Assembly (NCBI RefSeq): GCF_031085295.1
Contig: NZ_JAVFWO010000002.1
Location: 124,001 to 188,000, forward strand
Source of the DNA: Microbacterium psychrotolerans
GTDB lineage: Bacteria; Actinomycetota; Actinomycetes; Actinomycetales; Microbacteriaceae
Direction of reading: 5' to 3'
Length of the DNA stretch: 64,000 bases
Shown here: positions 17,037 through 27,041 of the stretch, one piece after another
Position numbering within the stretch: position 1 is the stretch's first letter
Layout of the letters: every line of letters starts with the position of its first letter
Notes under the pieces: model-generated
Told to the model about the DNA's origin: nothing
Seen by the model: the letters and a program-made list of their open reading frames with translations, nothing else
The model's database searches: none
Translations under genes and position numbers: made by a program

Positions 17037-17099
17037 ATGGCTGTCTTCGTCACGCCCTGTGTCCTGATCCCTTCCCTCGAGGTCGCCCGCACCCACTGA
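17037..17099 (+). CDS. 20-residue leader peptide candidate
   Basis: A 20-codon reading frame from ATG 17037 to a TGA at 17099, with an excellent Shine-Dalgarno (GGAAGGAGG) at optimal spacing of 6 bases, much stronger than those of most genes here. The peptide is hydrophobic in the middle (VFVTPCVLIPSL). It ends 34 bases before the RIO-like kinase gene. A leader peptide or small regulatory peptide is likely; no amino acid run points to a specific attenuator. Confidence 0.45.
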   Translation: MAVFVTPCVLIPSLEVARTH

Positions 17100-17133
17100 T
17101 ATCGGCGGCCTCCGATCCTGGAGTGTCCAACCG

Positions 17134-17958
17134 ATGTCATCCGTACGCCTCGACGCGTCCGCATCCGTTCTTCCGCCGGAGCTCGAGCCCGGCCCCGATC
17201 AACGCTGGTCCACGTGGCAGGCTTCTTCTCCCACTCAGCGCGGCCCCCTGCCGCACCCGGACTGGCTCGTGACCGCGTCGGGTGCTTTCGACACCGAGCT
17301 CGGCATCGTCAAGACGGGCAAGGAAGCCGACGTGCACCTCATCGAGCGTGCCGTCCCCGGCACTGCCGGAGTGCTCCTCGCCGCCAAGCGATACCGCAGC
17401 TCCCGGCACAGCGACTTCCATCGCTCGGGGAGCTACGAGGAGGGGCGCACGATGCGCAACACCCGCGACGCCCGCGCGGTGGGCCGCAAGTCCGCGTACG
17501 GCCGTACCGTGGCAGCCGGCCACTGGGCGGTCAGCGAGTTCGACGCGCTGTGCCGGGCGTGGCGGGCCGGTGTTCCGGTGCCGTACCCGGTGCAGATCAG
17601 CGACACCGAAGTGCTCATGGAGTTCGTCGGCGACGGCCGGGCCGCCGCGCCGCGACTCGCACAGAGCCGGCTTCACGGAGAGGAGCTGAGGGATGCGTTC
17701 GACCAGGTCGTCGCCGTTCTCGAGGCCTTCGCGCGCGCCGGCTTCGCACACGGCGACCTGTCGCCCTACAACCTGCTCGACCACGAGGGACGCGTGGTGG
17801 TGATCGATCTGCCGCAGATCGTCGACGTCGCCGCCAACCCGCAGGGGCTCGACTTCCTCTACCGCGACGTCGTGAACGTGTCGACGTGGTTCGCGCGGCG
17901 CGGTCTCGACAACGATCCTGAGAACCTGTTCGCACACCTCGTCAGTGTGATGTGGTGA
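17134..17958 (+). CDS. RIO-like atypical serine/threonine kinase
   Basis: A 274-residue RIO-type kinase. The glycine-rich-loop equivalent is IVKTGKEADVHLIE (about residues 58-72), an ATP-binding Lys follows in AAKRYR, the catalytic loop is HGDLSPYNLL (about 208-217), and the metal-binding motif is VVVIDLPQIVD. RIO kinases in eukaryotes and archaea act in ribosome maturation; the function of bacterial members is largely unknown. The long insertion between the nucleotide loop and the helix (SGSYEEGRTMRNTRDARAVGRKSAYGR) is typical. It ends just before a bidirectional terminator and is preceded by a possible leader peptide. Confidence 0.85.
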   Translation: MSSVRLDASASVLPPELEPGPDQRWSTWQASSPTQRGPLPHPDWLVTASGAFDTELGIVKTGKEADVHLIERAVPGTAGVLLAAKRYRSSRHSDFHRSGSYEEGRTMRNTRDARAVGRKSAYGRTVAAGHWAVSEFDALCRAWRAGVPVPYPVQISDTEVLMEFVGDGRAAAPRLAQSRLHGEELRDAFDQVVAVLEAFARAGFAHGDLSPYNLLDHEGRVVVIDLPQIVDVAANPQGLDFLYRDVVNVSTWFARRGLDNDPENLFAHLVSVMW

Positions 17959-17971
17959 GCTTCGGCAGACG

Positions 17972-18010
17972 CACGAGAGGCCCGATCACGGGGTGACCGG
18001 GCCTCTCGTG
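17972..18010. terminator. Bidirectional terminator between converging genes
   Basis: A 13-bp perfect outer stem (CACGAGAGGCCCG with CGGGCCTCTCGTG) extended by an ATCAC/GTGAC inner stem, between the RIO kinase and the converging subtilase gene. It is well placed to stop transcription from both sides. Confidence 0.75.
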
Positions 18011-18021
18011 GGTGACCTACG

Positions 18022-21000
18022 TCAGCGCACGCCCTTGGCGGGAGTCGCCTGGAAGGCCTTCTCGATCTCCTGCGAGAACGTGTTGCCCGCGGCATCCTTC
18101 GCCGTCACGCGCAGGTCGACCCAGCCGCCCTTGTCCGACACCGGGATCTGAGCGGCATAACCGCTGACCCAGGCACGCGACTTCACGAAGATGTCGCCGT
18201 CGCCCTCGACCGCGCCGGCCGGGGCATCCGTGGCCGCGGGCTTCAGTGCGACCGGCTTCCACTCGCCGCCCGCGGTACGGGCTTCGAGTGTCGCGTCGGT
18301 GATGGCACCGGCGGGGACGGTGCCGGCGACGTGGCCGAGTTCGAGACCGAGCGGGATGCTCGATCCCTTCCGGCGGCCCTCGCCGACGAGGTTCTCGACG
18401 TTGACATCGACGTCGTAGTACGCCTGGATCATCGGCAGGAGCCGCTGCGTCCAGTCGCCCAGCTTGCCCTCGGAGCGGAAGGTCCACTCGCTGACGGTCT
18501 TCGTGGATCCCTCGAGGTGGGAGCCGTCGTGGGTCGCGGTGCTCACCACGCGCCAGTCCTGCTCACCGTCGGGGAGGTCGTAGACGTTCACGCCCTGGCT
18601 CGCAGCCTGCTTGACCAACTGCCCGTCGATGTAGATGTCGGCCGACTGGTGCACCGTTGACGGCTCCATCCAGGTGTCGAAAGCGCCCGTGTGCTCGGGG
18701 TCCCCGCCGTCCGCCCAGCTCGGGATGTTCACCTGCGCGTAGTCCGAGACGCGGTACGGCACCCAGTAGCCGGTCGCGACATACGGGCGCACGATGCCGC
18801 CGAAGTACTCGACCTCGAGCTGCTGACCCGGCTCGTAGGCGCGCAGCTTGTCGCGCATCTCCCAGCGGACGGACTCGACGCCGACGCCCTGGTTCCAGCG
18901 CAGACCGTCGGTGTTCACCCACTCCTCGCGCACCGTGCCGCGCTCGGCGCGCATGAAGTAGCCCGAGCCGTACTCGGCGCCCGGCACGAAGTCATAGCGG
19001 AATTCGCCCATGAGCTCCTTCTGGCCGTGGTACGTCGTATCGATGCGGGCCAGGTTCTTCGGCGCGTACGCGAGGTCGGTCGGGATCTCGCCGTCGCTGT
19101 AGCGGGCGATGTCGTAGACCACATCCGGGTACGAGTCGCCGACGGCCTTCACCGTGACCTTCTTCTTCGCCATGTCGGCGAGGAGCTGGCGCCCTTCGAC
19201 GCCGCTGATCGCGGCGACCGCGATCGGCGCATCCGTCTCGAAGTCGTCCGAGCCCACCCACGTGCTCAGCTCACCGTCGGCGTTGTTGACGAGGATCAGC
19301 AGCTTCGCACCGGCCGCAGCCGCGTTGGCCGCCGCCTGCCCGGGTGAGACCTGGCCCGAGACCGTCGCGACCGCGACCTTGCCCTGTACGTCGATCGCAG
19401 CGAACTCGTCGGGGGTGCCGTTGCCGGCGTTCACCGCCGAGGCCTTGATCTCGCCGTCGAGGAAGGTCGATCCGACCTGCAGGATCACATCGAGCGGCTT
19501 CTTGCCCGCCGTCACCGAGAGCATCGGCTCCCACAGTCGCCAGCGCGTGGTGAAGTCGAACTCGGCGTCGTCGACCTTCATGGGTTGTGCCCACATCTCG
19601 TCGATGAGTACCGGCATGATGGCGCTCGCCGAGAAGTCGTCCGCGTGGAAGTCCATGCGGCCGAATGCCTGTTCGAGGTCGTCGCGGCCGACGTCGACCG
19701 TGATTTCCTTCGCCGTGCGGGCGTCGAGGGCGGCCGTCGCGTTCTGCGTGAGGGTCAGCTTGGGATCGCCGGTGAGCACGCTCGCGACGGTGTCGGGCGT
19801 GCGGTTGATGTCCATGTAGGACATCACCGTGTAGTCGCCCTTCATGAGGCGCAGCGTCGTCTCGCCTTCGACGAGAACGGGCTCGGCCCACTGTGCGGCG
19901 GCGTCCCACAGCAGCGCGTACACGCTGACGGGCTCCCCGTCGAAGCCGGTGGCCGTGATCGTGAGGTCGTAGCGCTCGGCCTCGGCGATCGTACCGAGCG
20001 CGGTCCGCGTGACGGCCGCGCCGTCGACGGAGCCGGTCAGCGTGCCCGACAGCTGGGTGCCCGCGGGCACCTTGGCAGGGTCCACCGTCATCGTGACCGA
20101 TGCGGTGCCGCCGGCGGGGATCGTGAGCGACTCGGCGTCGATCGCGAGCGCGTCGAACGCGATTCCGGCCGACAACGGGCCGGGACCCTCATCGCCGCCA
20201 CCGGGCGTCGTGTCGGTCAGCGTCGCCTCGAGAGCGACGGTGATCTCGGCATCCGTGCGGTTGGTGTACTCGACGGTGCGCTCGACGGGGGTCGGCTCCT
20301 CGCCCCACATGAGCATGCCGAAGTCGCCTGAACCGGAGGCGACGACGGGCGCATTCAGTGCGGCGTCGACGTTGATGACGCCCGTGCCGCCCTGGTACGA
20401 CGTGTAGCCGAGGTCGGTCGCGGTGCTCGCGAGCGCCGCCTTGAGCTGCGCAGTCGTGAGCTCGGGGTGCGCGCCGAGCAGGATCGCCGCGGCGCCCGCG
20501 ACATGCGGGGTGGCCATCGAGGTGCCGCTCATGGTGATGTACGAGCCCTCGCCGCCGCTGTCGGCGGAACGCGCCGCCGTGACCTGGCTGCCGGGGCCGG
20601 TGACGTTCGGCTTCAACGCACCCGAGCGGGAGAGGGGACCCTGGCTCGTGAAGTAGGAGAGGTCGCCGGACGGGTCGTCCACCGATCCGACGGTGAACGC
20701 CTGCTCGGCGGAACCGGGGGCGCCGATCGACTCGGGGGAGCCGGCGTTGCCGGCGGCGACGACGAACAGCGCCCCGGTCTCCTCGGCGATCTGGTTGAGC
20801 GACTCGGCCATCAGGTCCTTGCCGTCGGACGCTGACTGGGAGCCCAGGCTCATCGAGACGATCGGGGCGTTCTGACCGGCCCACTCCATCGCCTCGATGA
20901 TCCACGAGTCCTGGCCGTAGCCGTCCGCGCCGAGCACCTTGCCGATGAGCAGGTCGGCGCCGTCGGCGACACCGCGGTGGGTGCCGTCCGACGCGGCGCC

Positions 21001-21867
21001 GGTGCCCGCGATCGTCGAGGCGACGTGCGTGCCGTGACCGTTGGGGTCCCAGGCGACCTCTTCGCCGGGCACGAAGCTCTTCGAGCCGTCGAGGATGTGG
21101 CCCTGCAGGTCGGGGTGGGTGTCGTCGATGCCGGTGTCGAGCACCGCGACGGTGACACCCTCACCCGTGTAGCCCTGGGCCCACGCGGCGGGGGCGTCGA
21201 TGTAGGGCACGCTCGAGTCGAGCGTGGAGCGCACCTTGCCGTCGAGGTGGATGGCTTCGATGCCGTCCGCCAAGGTCGGCGTGGCCGAGAACGTGCGCGC
21301 CGAGGCCGCGGTGAGCGACTGCCACGCGGCCGCGGCGTCATCGTGACCGAGCGTCGCAGCGGCGCCGCCGATGCTCTCGAGCGGCGCGACGACCTCCAGG
21401 CCGGGAACAGGCGCGGAGAAGGTGCGGGCCTCCCCACCGTTCTGCTCGACGATGACAGGAGTGGCATCGACCGAGGCGTCGTCGTAGCCGTACTCGATCA
21501 GCAGCGACACGTTGAACAGGTCCTCGTCGAGGGCACCTGAGGCGAGATAGGGCATCGCGCCCTGGGGCACGACGTGCAGGTCGTCGCCCACTTCGTACGT
21601 CTGCACGCCGGCGCCGTCGACAGCCGTGTCCACGTCGACGGTGTGGGTTCCGTCCGACATGTCCGTGACAGTGACGCGGTCACCGGTGATGAGGGTGACG
21701 GTGTGTGCCTGGCCGGCCGTGGCTTCGGCAGTGGGGGCGGCAGGCGGGGTGGGGGTGGCCGCCGCCGGCAGGGTCGCGAGGCCGATGCCCGCGATACCGA
21801 TCGCCAGTCCGCTGGTGGCGGCGACGATCGGGCGCAGGCGGCGACCGATGGGCTGGGTTCGTGACAT
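18022..21867 (-). CDS. Large secreted S8 subtilisin-like protease
   Basis: A 1,281-residue secreted serine peptidase from ATG 21867. A twin-Arg-containing signal peptide (GRRLRPIVAATSGLAIGIAGIGL ending near LPAAA) is followed by a propeptide. The catalytic triad is D244 in AVLDTGIDD, H278 in NGHGTH and S450 in GTSMATPH. C-terminal regions are beta-rich (Fn3/Ig-like); a protease-associated-type segment (about KVAVATVSGQVSPGQAAANAAAAGAKLLILVNNADG) comes after the catalytic domain. No LPXTG or membrane anchor is visible at the C-terminus, so it is probably released. The upstream in-frame ATG would only add residues before the signal peptide. A divergent regulator starts 122 bases away and may control it. 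Confidence 0.9.
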   Translation of the reverse strand: MSRTQPIGRRLRPIVAATSGLAIGIAGIGLATLPAAATPTPPAAPTAEATAGQAHTVTLITGDRVTVTDMSDGTHTVDVDTAVDGAGVQTYEVGDDLHVVPQGAMPYLASGALDEDLFNVSLLIEYGYDDASVDATPVIVEQNGGEARTFSAPVPGLEVVAPLESIGGAAATLGHDDAAAAWQSLTAASARTFSATPTLADGIEAIHLDGKVRSTLDSSVPYIDAPAAWAQGYTGEGVTVAVLDTGIDDTHPDLQGHILDGSKSFVPGEEVAWDPNGHGTHVASTIAGTGAASDGTHRGVADGADLLIGKVLGADGYGQDSWIIEAMEWAGQNAPIVSMSLGSQSASDGKDLMAESLNQIAEETGALFVVAAGNAGSPESIGAPGSAEQAFTVGSVDDPSGDLSYFTSQGPLSRSGALKPNVTGPGSQVTAARSADSGGEGSYITMSGTSMATPHVAGAAAILLGAHPELTTAQLKAALASTATDLGYTSYQGGTGVINVDAALNAPVVASGSGDFGMLMWGEEPTPVERTVEYTNRTDAEITVALEATLTDTTPGGGDEGPGPLSAGIAFDALAIDAESLTIPAGGTASVTMTVDPAKVPAGTQLSGTLTGSVDGAAVTRTALGTIAEAERYDLTITATGFDGEPVSVYALLWDAAAQWAEPVLVEGETTLRLMKGDYTVMSYMDINRTPDTVASVLTGDPKLTLTQNATAALDARTAKEITVDVGRDDLEQAFGRMDFHADDFSASAIMPVLIDEMWAQPMKVDDAEFDFTTRWRLWEPMLSVTAGKKPLDVILQVGSTFLDGEIKASAVNAGNGTPDEFAAIDVQGKVAVATVSGQVSPGQAAANAAAAGAKLLILVNNADGELSTWVGSDDFETDAPIAVAAISGVEGRQLLADMAKKKVTVKAVGDSYPDVVYDIARYSDGEIPTDLAYAPKNLARIDTTYHGQKELMGEFRYDFVPGAEYGSGYFMRAERGTVREEWVNTDGLRWNQGVGVESVRWEMRDKLRAYEPGQQLEVEYFGGIVRPYVATGYWVPYRVSDYAQVNIPSWADGGDPEHTGAFDTWMEPSTVHQSADIYIDGQLVKQAASQGVNVYDLPDGEQDWRVVSTATHDGSHLEGSTKTVSEWTFRSEGKLGDWTQRLLPMIQAYYDVDVNVENLVGEGRRKGSSIPLGLELGHVAGTVPAGAITDATLEARTAGGEWKPVALKPAATDAPAGAVEGDGDIFVKSRAWVSGYAAQIPVSDKGGWVDLRVTAKDAAGNTFSQEIEKAFQATPAKGVR

Positions 21868-21989
21868 GCGCGAGCCTCTCGGGTGTGGGGATCCGTGTAT
21901 CCCCACCTTCGTCGCCCGCTCGCCTAAAGTGGATGGCGGAGAAACGCCATGGCCTGCATCCGCCACGCTCGGCGGGTGACGATGAGCGC

Positions 21990-22964
21990 ATGGGGGAGAA
22001 CACCGTGCTCGACGCGCTCGGCCTCGACGAGGCCCACACCGCCGTCTATCGGTGCGTGCTGCAGCAGCCGTCGGCGTCGATGAGCGAGATCGCCGCGGCG
22101 CTCAGCATGTCGCTCCCTCGCGTGCGCCCGATGGTCGTCGAGCTGGAGCGCCTCGGGCTGCTCGCGCGCCAGGCCTCGAGCAGTGACCGGTTCGTGGCGT
22201 CGCCGCCCTCGATCTCGCTGCGTCCGCTGCTGCTCGAGCGCGAGCGCGGGCTCACCCGCGCGCACGAGGCGCTGGTCGAGCTGAGCGATCTGTACCGTCG
22301 CTCGGTCGAGCAGCGCAGCGTGGCCGACGTGGTGGATGTCGTCATCGGCGACGACGCCGTACGGCAGCGGGTGGCTCAGCTGCAGGCTGCCTCCATCGAC
22401 CAGGTCCGCGTGCTGGTGCTGCACGAGATCGCGCTGGTGAGCGGGGAGGACAACATCGAGGAGGACCGGGCGCTGGCGCGAGGCGTCCGCTACCGCGTCA
22501 TCGTCGAGAGCGCGGTGCTGGAGCGGCCGGGCTTTCTCACCGCGGCACGCGAGATGGCGCAGATCGGCGAGGAGATCCGAGTGCTGCCCACCCTGCCGAC
22601 GCGGATGTTCATCGCGGACGACCAGATGGCCCTGGTGCCGATGCATTCGCAGGGCGAGGACGAGGGGTTCGGTGCCCTGCTCATCCACCCGAGCGGCCTG
22701 CTGGACCTGGTGACCTCGATCTTCGAGGAGTACTGGCGGGCGGCCACCGAGTTCCTGCCCATCGCCGCCGCCCCGACGACAGAGGAGGTGGATCGCGACC
22801 TTCTGCGACTGCTCCTCCTGGGAGTGACGGATGCCGCCGCCGCTTCTCAGCTCGGCATCTCGCTGCGTACGGTGCAGCGCCGGGTCGCCGACCTCATGGA
22901 CGCCGCGGGTGTCACCACCCGCATGCAGCTGGGCGCGGAGGCCGTGCGCAGATCCTGGGTCTGA
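21990..22964 (+). CDS. TrmB/LuxR-like HTH transcriptional regulator
   Basis: A 324-residue regulator from ATG 21990. The N-terminus (about 1-75) is a TrmB-like winged helix (LDALGLDEAHTAVYRCVLQQPSASMSEIAAALSMSLPRVRPMVVELERLGLLAR). The C-terminal end (LLLLGVTDAAAASQLGISLRTVQRRVADLMDAAGVTTRMQLGAEAVRR) is a LuxR-type HTH. The middle is a sensor-like domain. This two-HTH arrangement is common in actinobacteria beside large secreted subtilases. It is divergent from the S8 protease gene, which it probably regulates. Confidence 0.8.
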   Translation: MGENTVLDALGLDEAHTAVYRCVLQQPSASMSEIAAALSMSLPRVRPMVVELERLGLLARQASSSDRFVASPPSISLRPLLLERERGLTRAHEALVELSDLYRRSVEQRSVADVVDVVIGDDAVRQRVAQLQAASIDQVRVLVLHEIALVSGEDNIEEDRALARGVRYRVIVESAVLERPGFLTAAREMAQIGEEIRVLPTLPTRMFIADDQMALVPMHSQGEDEGFGALLIHPSGLLDLVTSIFEEYWRAATEFLPIAAAPTTEEVDRDLLRLLLLGVTDAAAASQLGISLRTVQRRVADLMDAAGVTTRMQLGAEAVRRSWV

Positions 22965-22985
22965 CGCGGCGCCGCCCCGCCGTCG

Positions 22986-23318
22986 CTACCAGCCCTGGGT
23001 GTTGAACCACTCTTGACGGCGGCTGATCTCAGCATCCGTCTCGCTGTCGTCCGAGGTGTCGTGCGGGACGAGTCGGCCGTCGCCGTCCAGCTCGACGAAC
23101 CGATGACACACCGGGCACAGCGCGCGGCCGTCGGGGAATCCGTCGGCGAGGGCGGCCGCGGGCGTGCCGCGCTCGCCGGAGCCCGGGCAGCGGGCGGGGT
23201 CGGCTGCGGCATCCGTCCACATGATGGTGCGGTGCCGGTGCAGCCCCGCATGGCCGAGCGGACGCGTGCAGCGCCGGCCCGCGCTGCGGCTGCGGCAGAA
23301 CCGCACGACGTCGGTCAC
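22986..23318 (-). CDS. Small Cys/His-rich protein, translationally coupled to MFS gene
   Basis: A 110-residue protein whose GTG start at 23318 overlaps the stop of the upstream MFS gene (GTGA). The N-terminal half has VRFCRSRSAGRRCTRPLGHAGLHRH, a CxxxxxxxxC...GH..HxH arrangement, and the middle has ALCPVCHRFVELD, so it probably binds zinc. The C-terminus is acidic (DTSDDSETDAE). A shorter version starting at an internal ATG (23222) would lose the first Cys/His group. Function unknown. Confidence 0.65.
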   Translation of the reverse strand: MTDVVRFCRSRSAGRRCTRPLGHAGLHRHRTIMWTDAAADPARCPGSGERGTPAAALADGFPDGRALCPVCHRFVELDGDGRLVPHDTSDDSETDAEISRRQEWFNTQGW

Positions 23319-24646
23319 GGCCGCGTCCGGGGCACGTACCGCGGCACCCAGCGCACGAAGGCGAGTGCGCCGACCAGTCCGATCACTCCCATGGCTCCGG
23401 TCGCGACGGCCAGCGACGCCGCCGCCGCGATCGCCGACACGAGCAGCGGCGCGACCGCCCCGCCGGCGTCGGTGAGCGTGCGCCACGAGCCGAGGAACGC
23501 CGCCGGATCGGACCGCGGAGCGACATCGGCGCCGAGGGTGAGCAGGATCCCGCTCGACAGCCCGTTGCCGACGCCGAGGACCGCGGCGAACATGGCGAAC
23601 CACATCGGCGCCTGCGGGAGGTCGTGGGTGAAGGCGAGGGCGATGAATCCAGCGCCCATCAGGATCATCGCCGGCAGCGCGGCCCACAGGCGCCCGAAGC
23701 GGTCCATCACCTGGCCGCTGGCGTAGAACAGCGCGAAGTCGATGGCGCCCGATATGCCGACCACGAGGGCGATGGTCTGCGCGTCGAGTCCGAGCGAGAC
23801 TCCCCAGAGCGGAAGCACCACCTGCCGCGCCGAGCGGACGGCGGAGAGGGATGCCGCGGCCAGGCCGAGTGTCGACAGCACGCGGCGGTGGCGCCACATG
23901 GTCCGCAGCACGCCGGTGCCGGGATCCGTCGCGCTGCTCGGTGTCGTCGGCGACCGCGACCCCTTGGCGCGGCGGAGGGGGATCGAGCCGGTGACGGGCT
24001 CGCCGGTGTCTTCCGCGGCGACGGCGTCGTCCTCGGCCGTCGAGGTGTCGAGGAACTGCTTCTCAGGGTCAGGACCGAAGACCACCAGCAGCACCGTGGC
24101 GACCAGGCACGCGCCGAAGAACCAGATCGCGGCGTGCTCGTCGCCGAAGACCGCGAGGAGTCCGGCGGCGATGAACGGGCCGACGAACATGCCCAGTCGG
24201 AACGTGCCGCCGAGCAGCGACAGCGCGCGGGCGCGGAACGACAGCGGCACCCGCGTCGTCATGAACGAGTGGCGCGCCAGGCCGAATGCCGCCGCGCAGA
24301 ATCCGATGAGGAACACGGCGATCGCGAAGATGCCGAGCGACGGGGCGAGCGCCATGCCCACGATTCCGGCGAGCGAGACGAGTCCCGCGATCGCCATGGT
24401 GAGGCGCTCGCCGATGCGCGCCACCGCCCAGCCGGCGGGGATGTTGCCGCACAGCTGGCCGACGACGAGCGCCGAGGCCACGAGGGCGGCCGTCGCGACA
24501 TCCGCCCCGAGCTGCGCGGCGATGACCGGGATGAGCGGGATGACGGCGCCCTCGCCGAGCGCGAAGAGCACGGTCGGGCCGTAGACCATGGGGCCGAACC
24601 GCCACAGCACGTCCCTTGCGGTGGGGGAGTCGGCGCGATCGCTCAT
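23315..24646 (-). CDS. MFS transporter
   Basis: A 443-residue major facilitator protein from ATG 24646. Twelve hydrophobic segments are visible, with a cytoplasmic loop of about 60 residues in the middle ([21 protein letters not shown]...[14 protein letters not shown]). The motif-A-like [14 protein letters not shown] follows span two. It is divergent from prfB, with only 25 bases between the starts. Substrate cannot be told. Reading on upstream to an earlier ATG would overlap prfB and is rejected. Confidence 0.82.
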   Translation of the reverse strand: MSDRADSPTARDVLWRFGPMVYGPTVLFALGEGAVIPLIPVIAAQLGADVATAALVASALVVGQLCGNIPAGWAVARIGERLTMAIAGLVSLAGIVGMALAPSLGIFAIAVFLIGFCAAAFGLARHSFMTTRVPLSFRARALSLLGGTFRLGMFVGPFIAAGLLAVFGDEHAAIWFFGACLVATVLLVVFGPDPEKQFLDTSTAEDDAVAAEDTGEPVTGSIPLRRAKGSRSPTTPSSATDPGTGVLRTMWRHRRVLSTLGLAAASLSAVRSARQVVLPLWGVSLGLDAQTIALVVGISGAIDFALFYASGQVMDRFGRLWAALPAMILMGAGFIALAFTHDLPQAPMWFAMFAAVLGVGNGLSSGILLTLGADVAPRSDPAAFLGSWRTLTDAGGAVAPLLVSAIAAAASLAVATGAMGVIGLVGALAFVRWVPRYVPRTRP

Positions 24647-24671
24647 CGCTTCCACGTTAGTCTGGAGTGTC

Positions 24672-25784
24672 ATGCTCGACTTCGATCCCTCCGCCGATAT
24701 CCAGGCCCTGCGCTCCACGTTCGCCGACATCAAGGCCGTGGTCGACGTCGAGGCACTCACGAAAGACATCGCGCGACTCAGCGAGGAGGCCGGCGCCCCC
24801 AATCTGTGGGACGACGTCGAGAAGGCGCAGAAGGTCACCAGCGCGCTCAGCCACCGTCAGTCCGAGCTCAAGCGCGTCAACGATGTCGAGCAGCGTCTCG
24901 ACGACCTCGACGTCCTCGTCGAGCTCGCCAACGAGATGGACGACGAGGACGCCGCCGAAGAGGCGCGTCGCGAGATCGCCGAGCTCGAAGACATCGTCAG
25001 CCAGCTCGAGGTGCAGACGCTCCTGGACGGAGAGTACGACGAGCGCTCGGCGGTCGTCACGATCCGCTCCGGCGCGGGCGGCGACGACGCCACCGACTTC
25101 GCGGAGATGCTGCTGCGCATGTACCTGCGCTGGGCCGAGCGTCACAAGTATCCGGTCAAGGTCATGGACACCTCGTACGCCGAGGGCGCCGGCATCAAGT
25201 CGGCGACGTTCGAGATCGACGCCCCCTACGCCTACGGCACGCTGTCCGTCGAGGCCGGCACCCATCGCCTCGCGCGCATCAGCCCGTTCGGCTCGGCCGA
25301 CAAGCGCCAGACGAGCTTCGCCGCCGTCGAGGTCATCCCGGTGATGGAAGAGGCCGTCGAGGTCGACATCCCCGAGGGTGACCTGCGGGTCGACGTGTTC
25401 CGCTCCTCAGGCCCCGGTGGGCAGTCCGTCAACACCACCGACTCGGCCGTGCGCCTCACGCACATCCCGTCGGGCATCGTGGTGTCGATGCAGAACGAGA
25501 AGTCGCAGATCCAGAACCGCGCAGCGGCCATGCGCGTGCTGCAGACCCGTCTGCTCCTCCTGGAGCGCGAGAAGGAAGCGGCGAAGAAGAAGGAGCTCGC
25601 CGGCACGATCACCGCGAGCTGGGGCGACCAGATGCGCTCGTACTTCCTCTACGGCCAGCAGCTCGTCAAGGATCTCCGCACCGGCTACGAGGTGGGCAAC
25701 CCCGCCATCGTCTTCGACGGCGACCTCGACGGCTTCATCTCGGCAGGCATCCGCTGGCGCAAGCGCAAGGACGACGACGACTGA
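24672..25784 (+). CDS. prfB: Peptide chain release factor 2
   Basis: RF2 of 370 residues, which recognises UGA and UAA and releases the finished chain. The stop-codon recognition tripeptide SPF is at residues 204-206, and the peptidyl-transferase GGQ motif is at 249-251 (SGPGGQSVN). The N-terminal coiled-coil domain (about 20-110) is present. Unlike many bacterial prfB genes there is no in-frame UGA or slippery CUUU near codon 25, so the usual autoregulatory frameshift is absent. ftsE follows after 114 bases, as in most actinobacteria. Confidence 0.97.
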   Translation: MLDFDPSADIQALRSTFADIKAVVDVEALTKDIARLSEEAGAPNLWDDVEKAQKVTSALSHRQSELKRVNDVEQRLDDLDVLVELANEMDDEDAAEEARREIAELEDIVSQLEVQTLLDGEYDERSAVVTIRSGAGGDDATDFAEMLLRMYLRWAERHKYPVKVMDTSYAEGAGIKSATFEIDAPYAYGTLSVEAGTHRLARISPFGSADKRQTSFAAVEVIPVMEEAVEVDIPEGDLRVDVFRSSGPGGQSVNTTDSAVRLTHIPSGIVVSMQNEKSQIQNRAAAMRVLQTRLLLLEREKEAAKKKELAGTITASWGDQMRSYFLYGQQLVKDLRTGYEVGNPAIVFDGDLDGFISAGIRWRKRKDDDD

Positions 25785-25898
25785 CCCGGAGTGCGCGACG
25801 CTTCGCCTCGCATCGCTCGCGACGCCGGGAAGACGGATGCCGCGACCGCGAGTGTCGCTGGACACGGTGACGGGGCAGCCGCATAGGCTCGTTAGGCC

Positions 25899-27041
25899 AT
25901 GATCCGGTTCGAGAACGTCACGAAGCGCTTTCGCGGCACTTCCAAACCCGCCCTGAGCGATGTCGATTTCGAGGTGCTTCGCGGGGAGTTCGTCTTCCTC
26001 GTCGGCGCCTCCGGATCCGGCAAGTCCTCCTGCCTGCGTCTGATCCTCCGCGAGGAGACGCCGTCCGAGGGCCGCGTGGTCGTGCTCGGCCGCGACCTGC
26101 GCACGCTGTCGAACCGCAAGGTGCCGTACTTCCGCCGGCACATCGGCGCCGTCTTCCAGGACTTCCGGCTACTGCCGACCAAGACCGTCTTCCAGAACGT
26201 GGCCTTCACGCTGCAGGTCATCGGCTCGTCTCGCGCCTTCATCCAACAGGCGGTTCCCGAAGTGCTCGCCCTCGTCGGCCTCGCCGGCAAGGAGAAGAGG
26301 TTCCCTCACGAGCTCTCGGGCGGTGAGCAGCAGCGCGTCGCGATCGCCCGCGCGCTCGTGAACCGGCCGCAGATCCTGCTCGCCGACGAGCCGACCGGAA
26401 ACCTGGACCCTGCGACGTCGATCGACATCATGCAGCTGCTCGCCCGCATCAACGCCGGCGGCACCACGGTCGTCATGGCCACGCACGAGGCCGGGTTCGT
26501 CGACCAGATGCAGCGCCGCGTGATCGAGCTGCGTCACGGCGAGATCGTCCGCGACGAACGTCACGGCGGGTACGGCGACCGGTCGGGGCTCCCGAGCCTG
26601 GCGCCGGAGCCGGAGCGCGGCGCCGCCGCGGTCGCCGCCCTCACCGCGGTGCTCGAGGTGCAGCGCGAGGCCGCGATCGCCGCCGCCGCAGGCCTCGATC
26701 CCACCGCCGTGCCGATGGACGACGACGAGGTCGTGACGCCGGAGTCGGATGCCGTGTCGCCGGGCGTCGCCGCCGCGGCAGCCGCGGCAGCGGAGGCCGC
26801 CACCGCCGCCGCACTCGCGGCCGACGAGCTGAGGAAGGCCGAGGCGCTCGAGCAGTCGGTCGAAGGCCCCGACGAGCCGATAGAGCCGGAGGCGGCGGCA
26901 TCGCCCGCGCCGGCGCCCGCGCACACGCAGTCGATTCCGGTCATCGACCTCGAGCAGATCGAGGTCGCGGAACTGGGCCTCGCCGATCGGCTGGGCCTGG
27001 GCGAGACCGACCCCGATGACGAAGTGGGGCCCACCTCATGA
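25899..27041 (+). CDS. ftsE: Cell division ATP-binding protein FtsE with long Ala/Glu-rich tail
   Basis: ATPase of the FtsEX complex, which controls septal peptidoglycan hydrolases. Walker A GASGSGKS is at 36-43, the ABC signature LSGGEQQR at 139-146 and Walker B ILLADE at 159-164. The ATPase ends near residue 228; about 150 further residues form a low-complexity Ala/Glu/Pro-rich tail ending in [13 protein letters not shown]. The family is usually about 230 residues, so this tail is extra, as in some Microbacteriaceae. Its stop overlaps the ftsX ATG (ATGA). Confidence 0.95.
   Translation: MIRFENVTKRFRGTSKPALSDVDFEVLRGEFVFLVGASGSGKSSCLRLILREETPSEGRVVVLGRDLRTLSNRKVPYFRRHIGAVFQDFRLLPTKTVFQNVAFTLQVIGSSRAFIQQAVPEVLALVGLAGKEKRFPHELSGGEQQRVAIARALVNRPQILLADEPTGNLDPATSIDIMQLLARINAGGTTVVMATHEAGFVDQMQRRVIELRHGEIVRDERHGGYGDRSGLPSLAPEPERGAAAVAALTAVLEVQREAAIAAAAGLDPTAVPMDDDEVVTPESDAVSPGVAAAAAAAAEAATAAALAADELRKAEALEQSVEGPDEPIEPEAAASPAPAPAHTQSIPVIDLEQIEVAELGLADRLGLGETDPDDEVGPTS

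Noticed and set aside
24672..24780. Possible autoregulatory +1 frameshift in prfB
   Set aside because: The reading frame is continuous from ATG 24672 through the GGQ motif; there is no in-frame UGA near codon 25.
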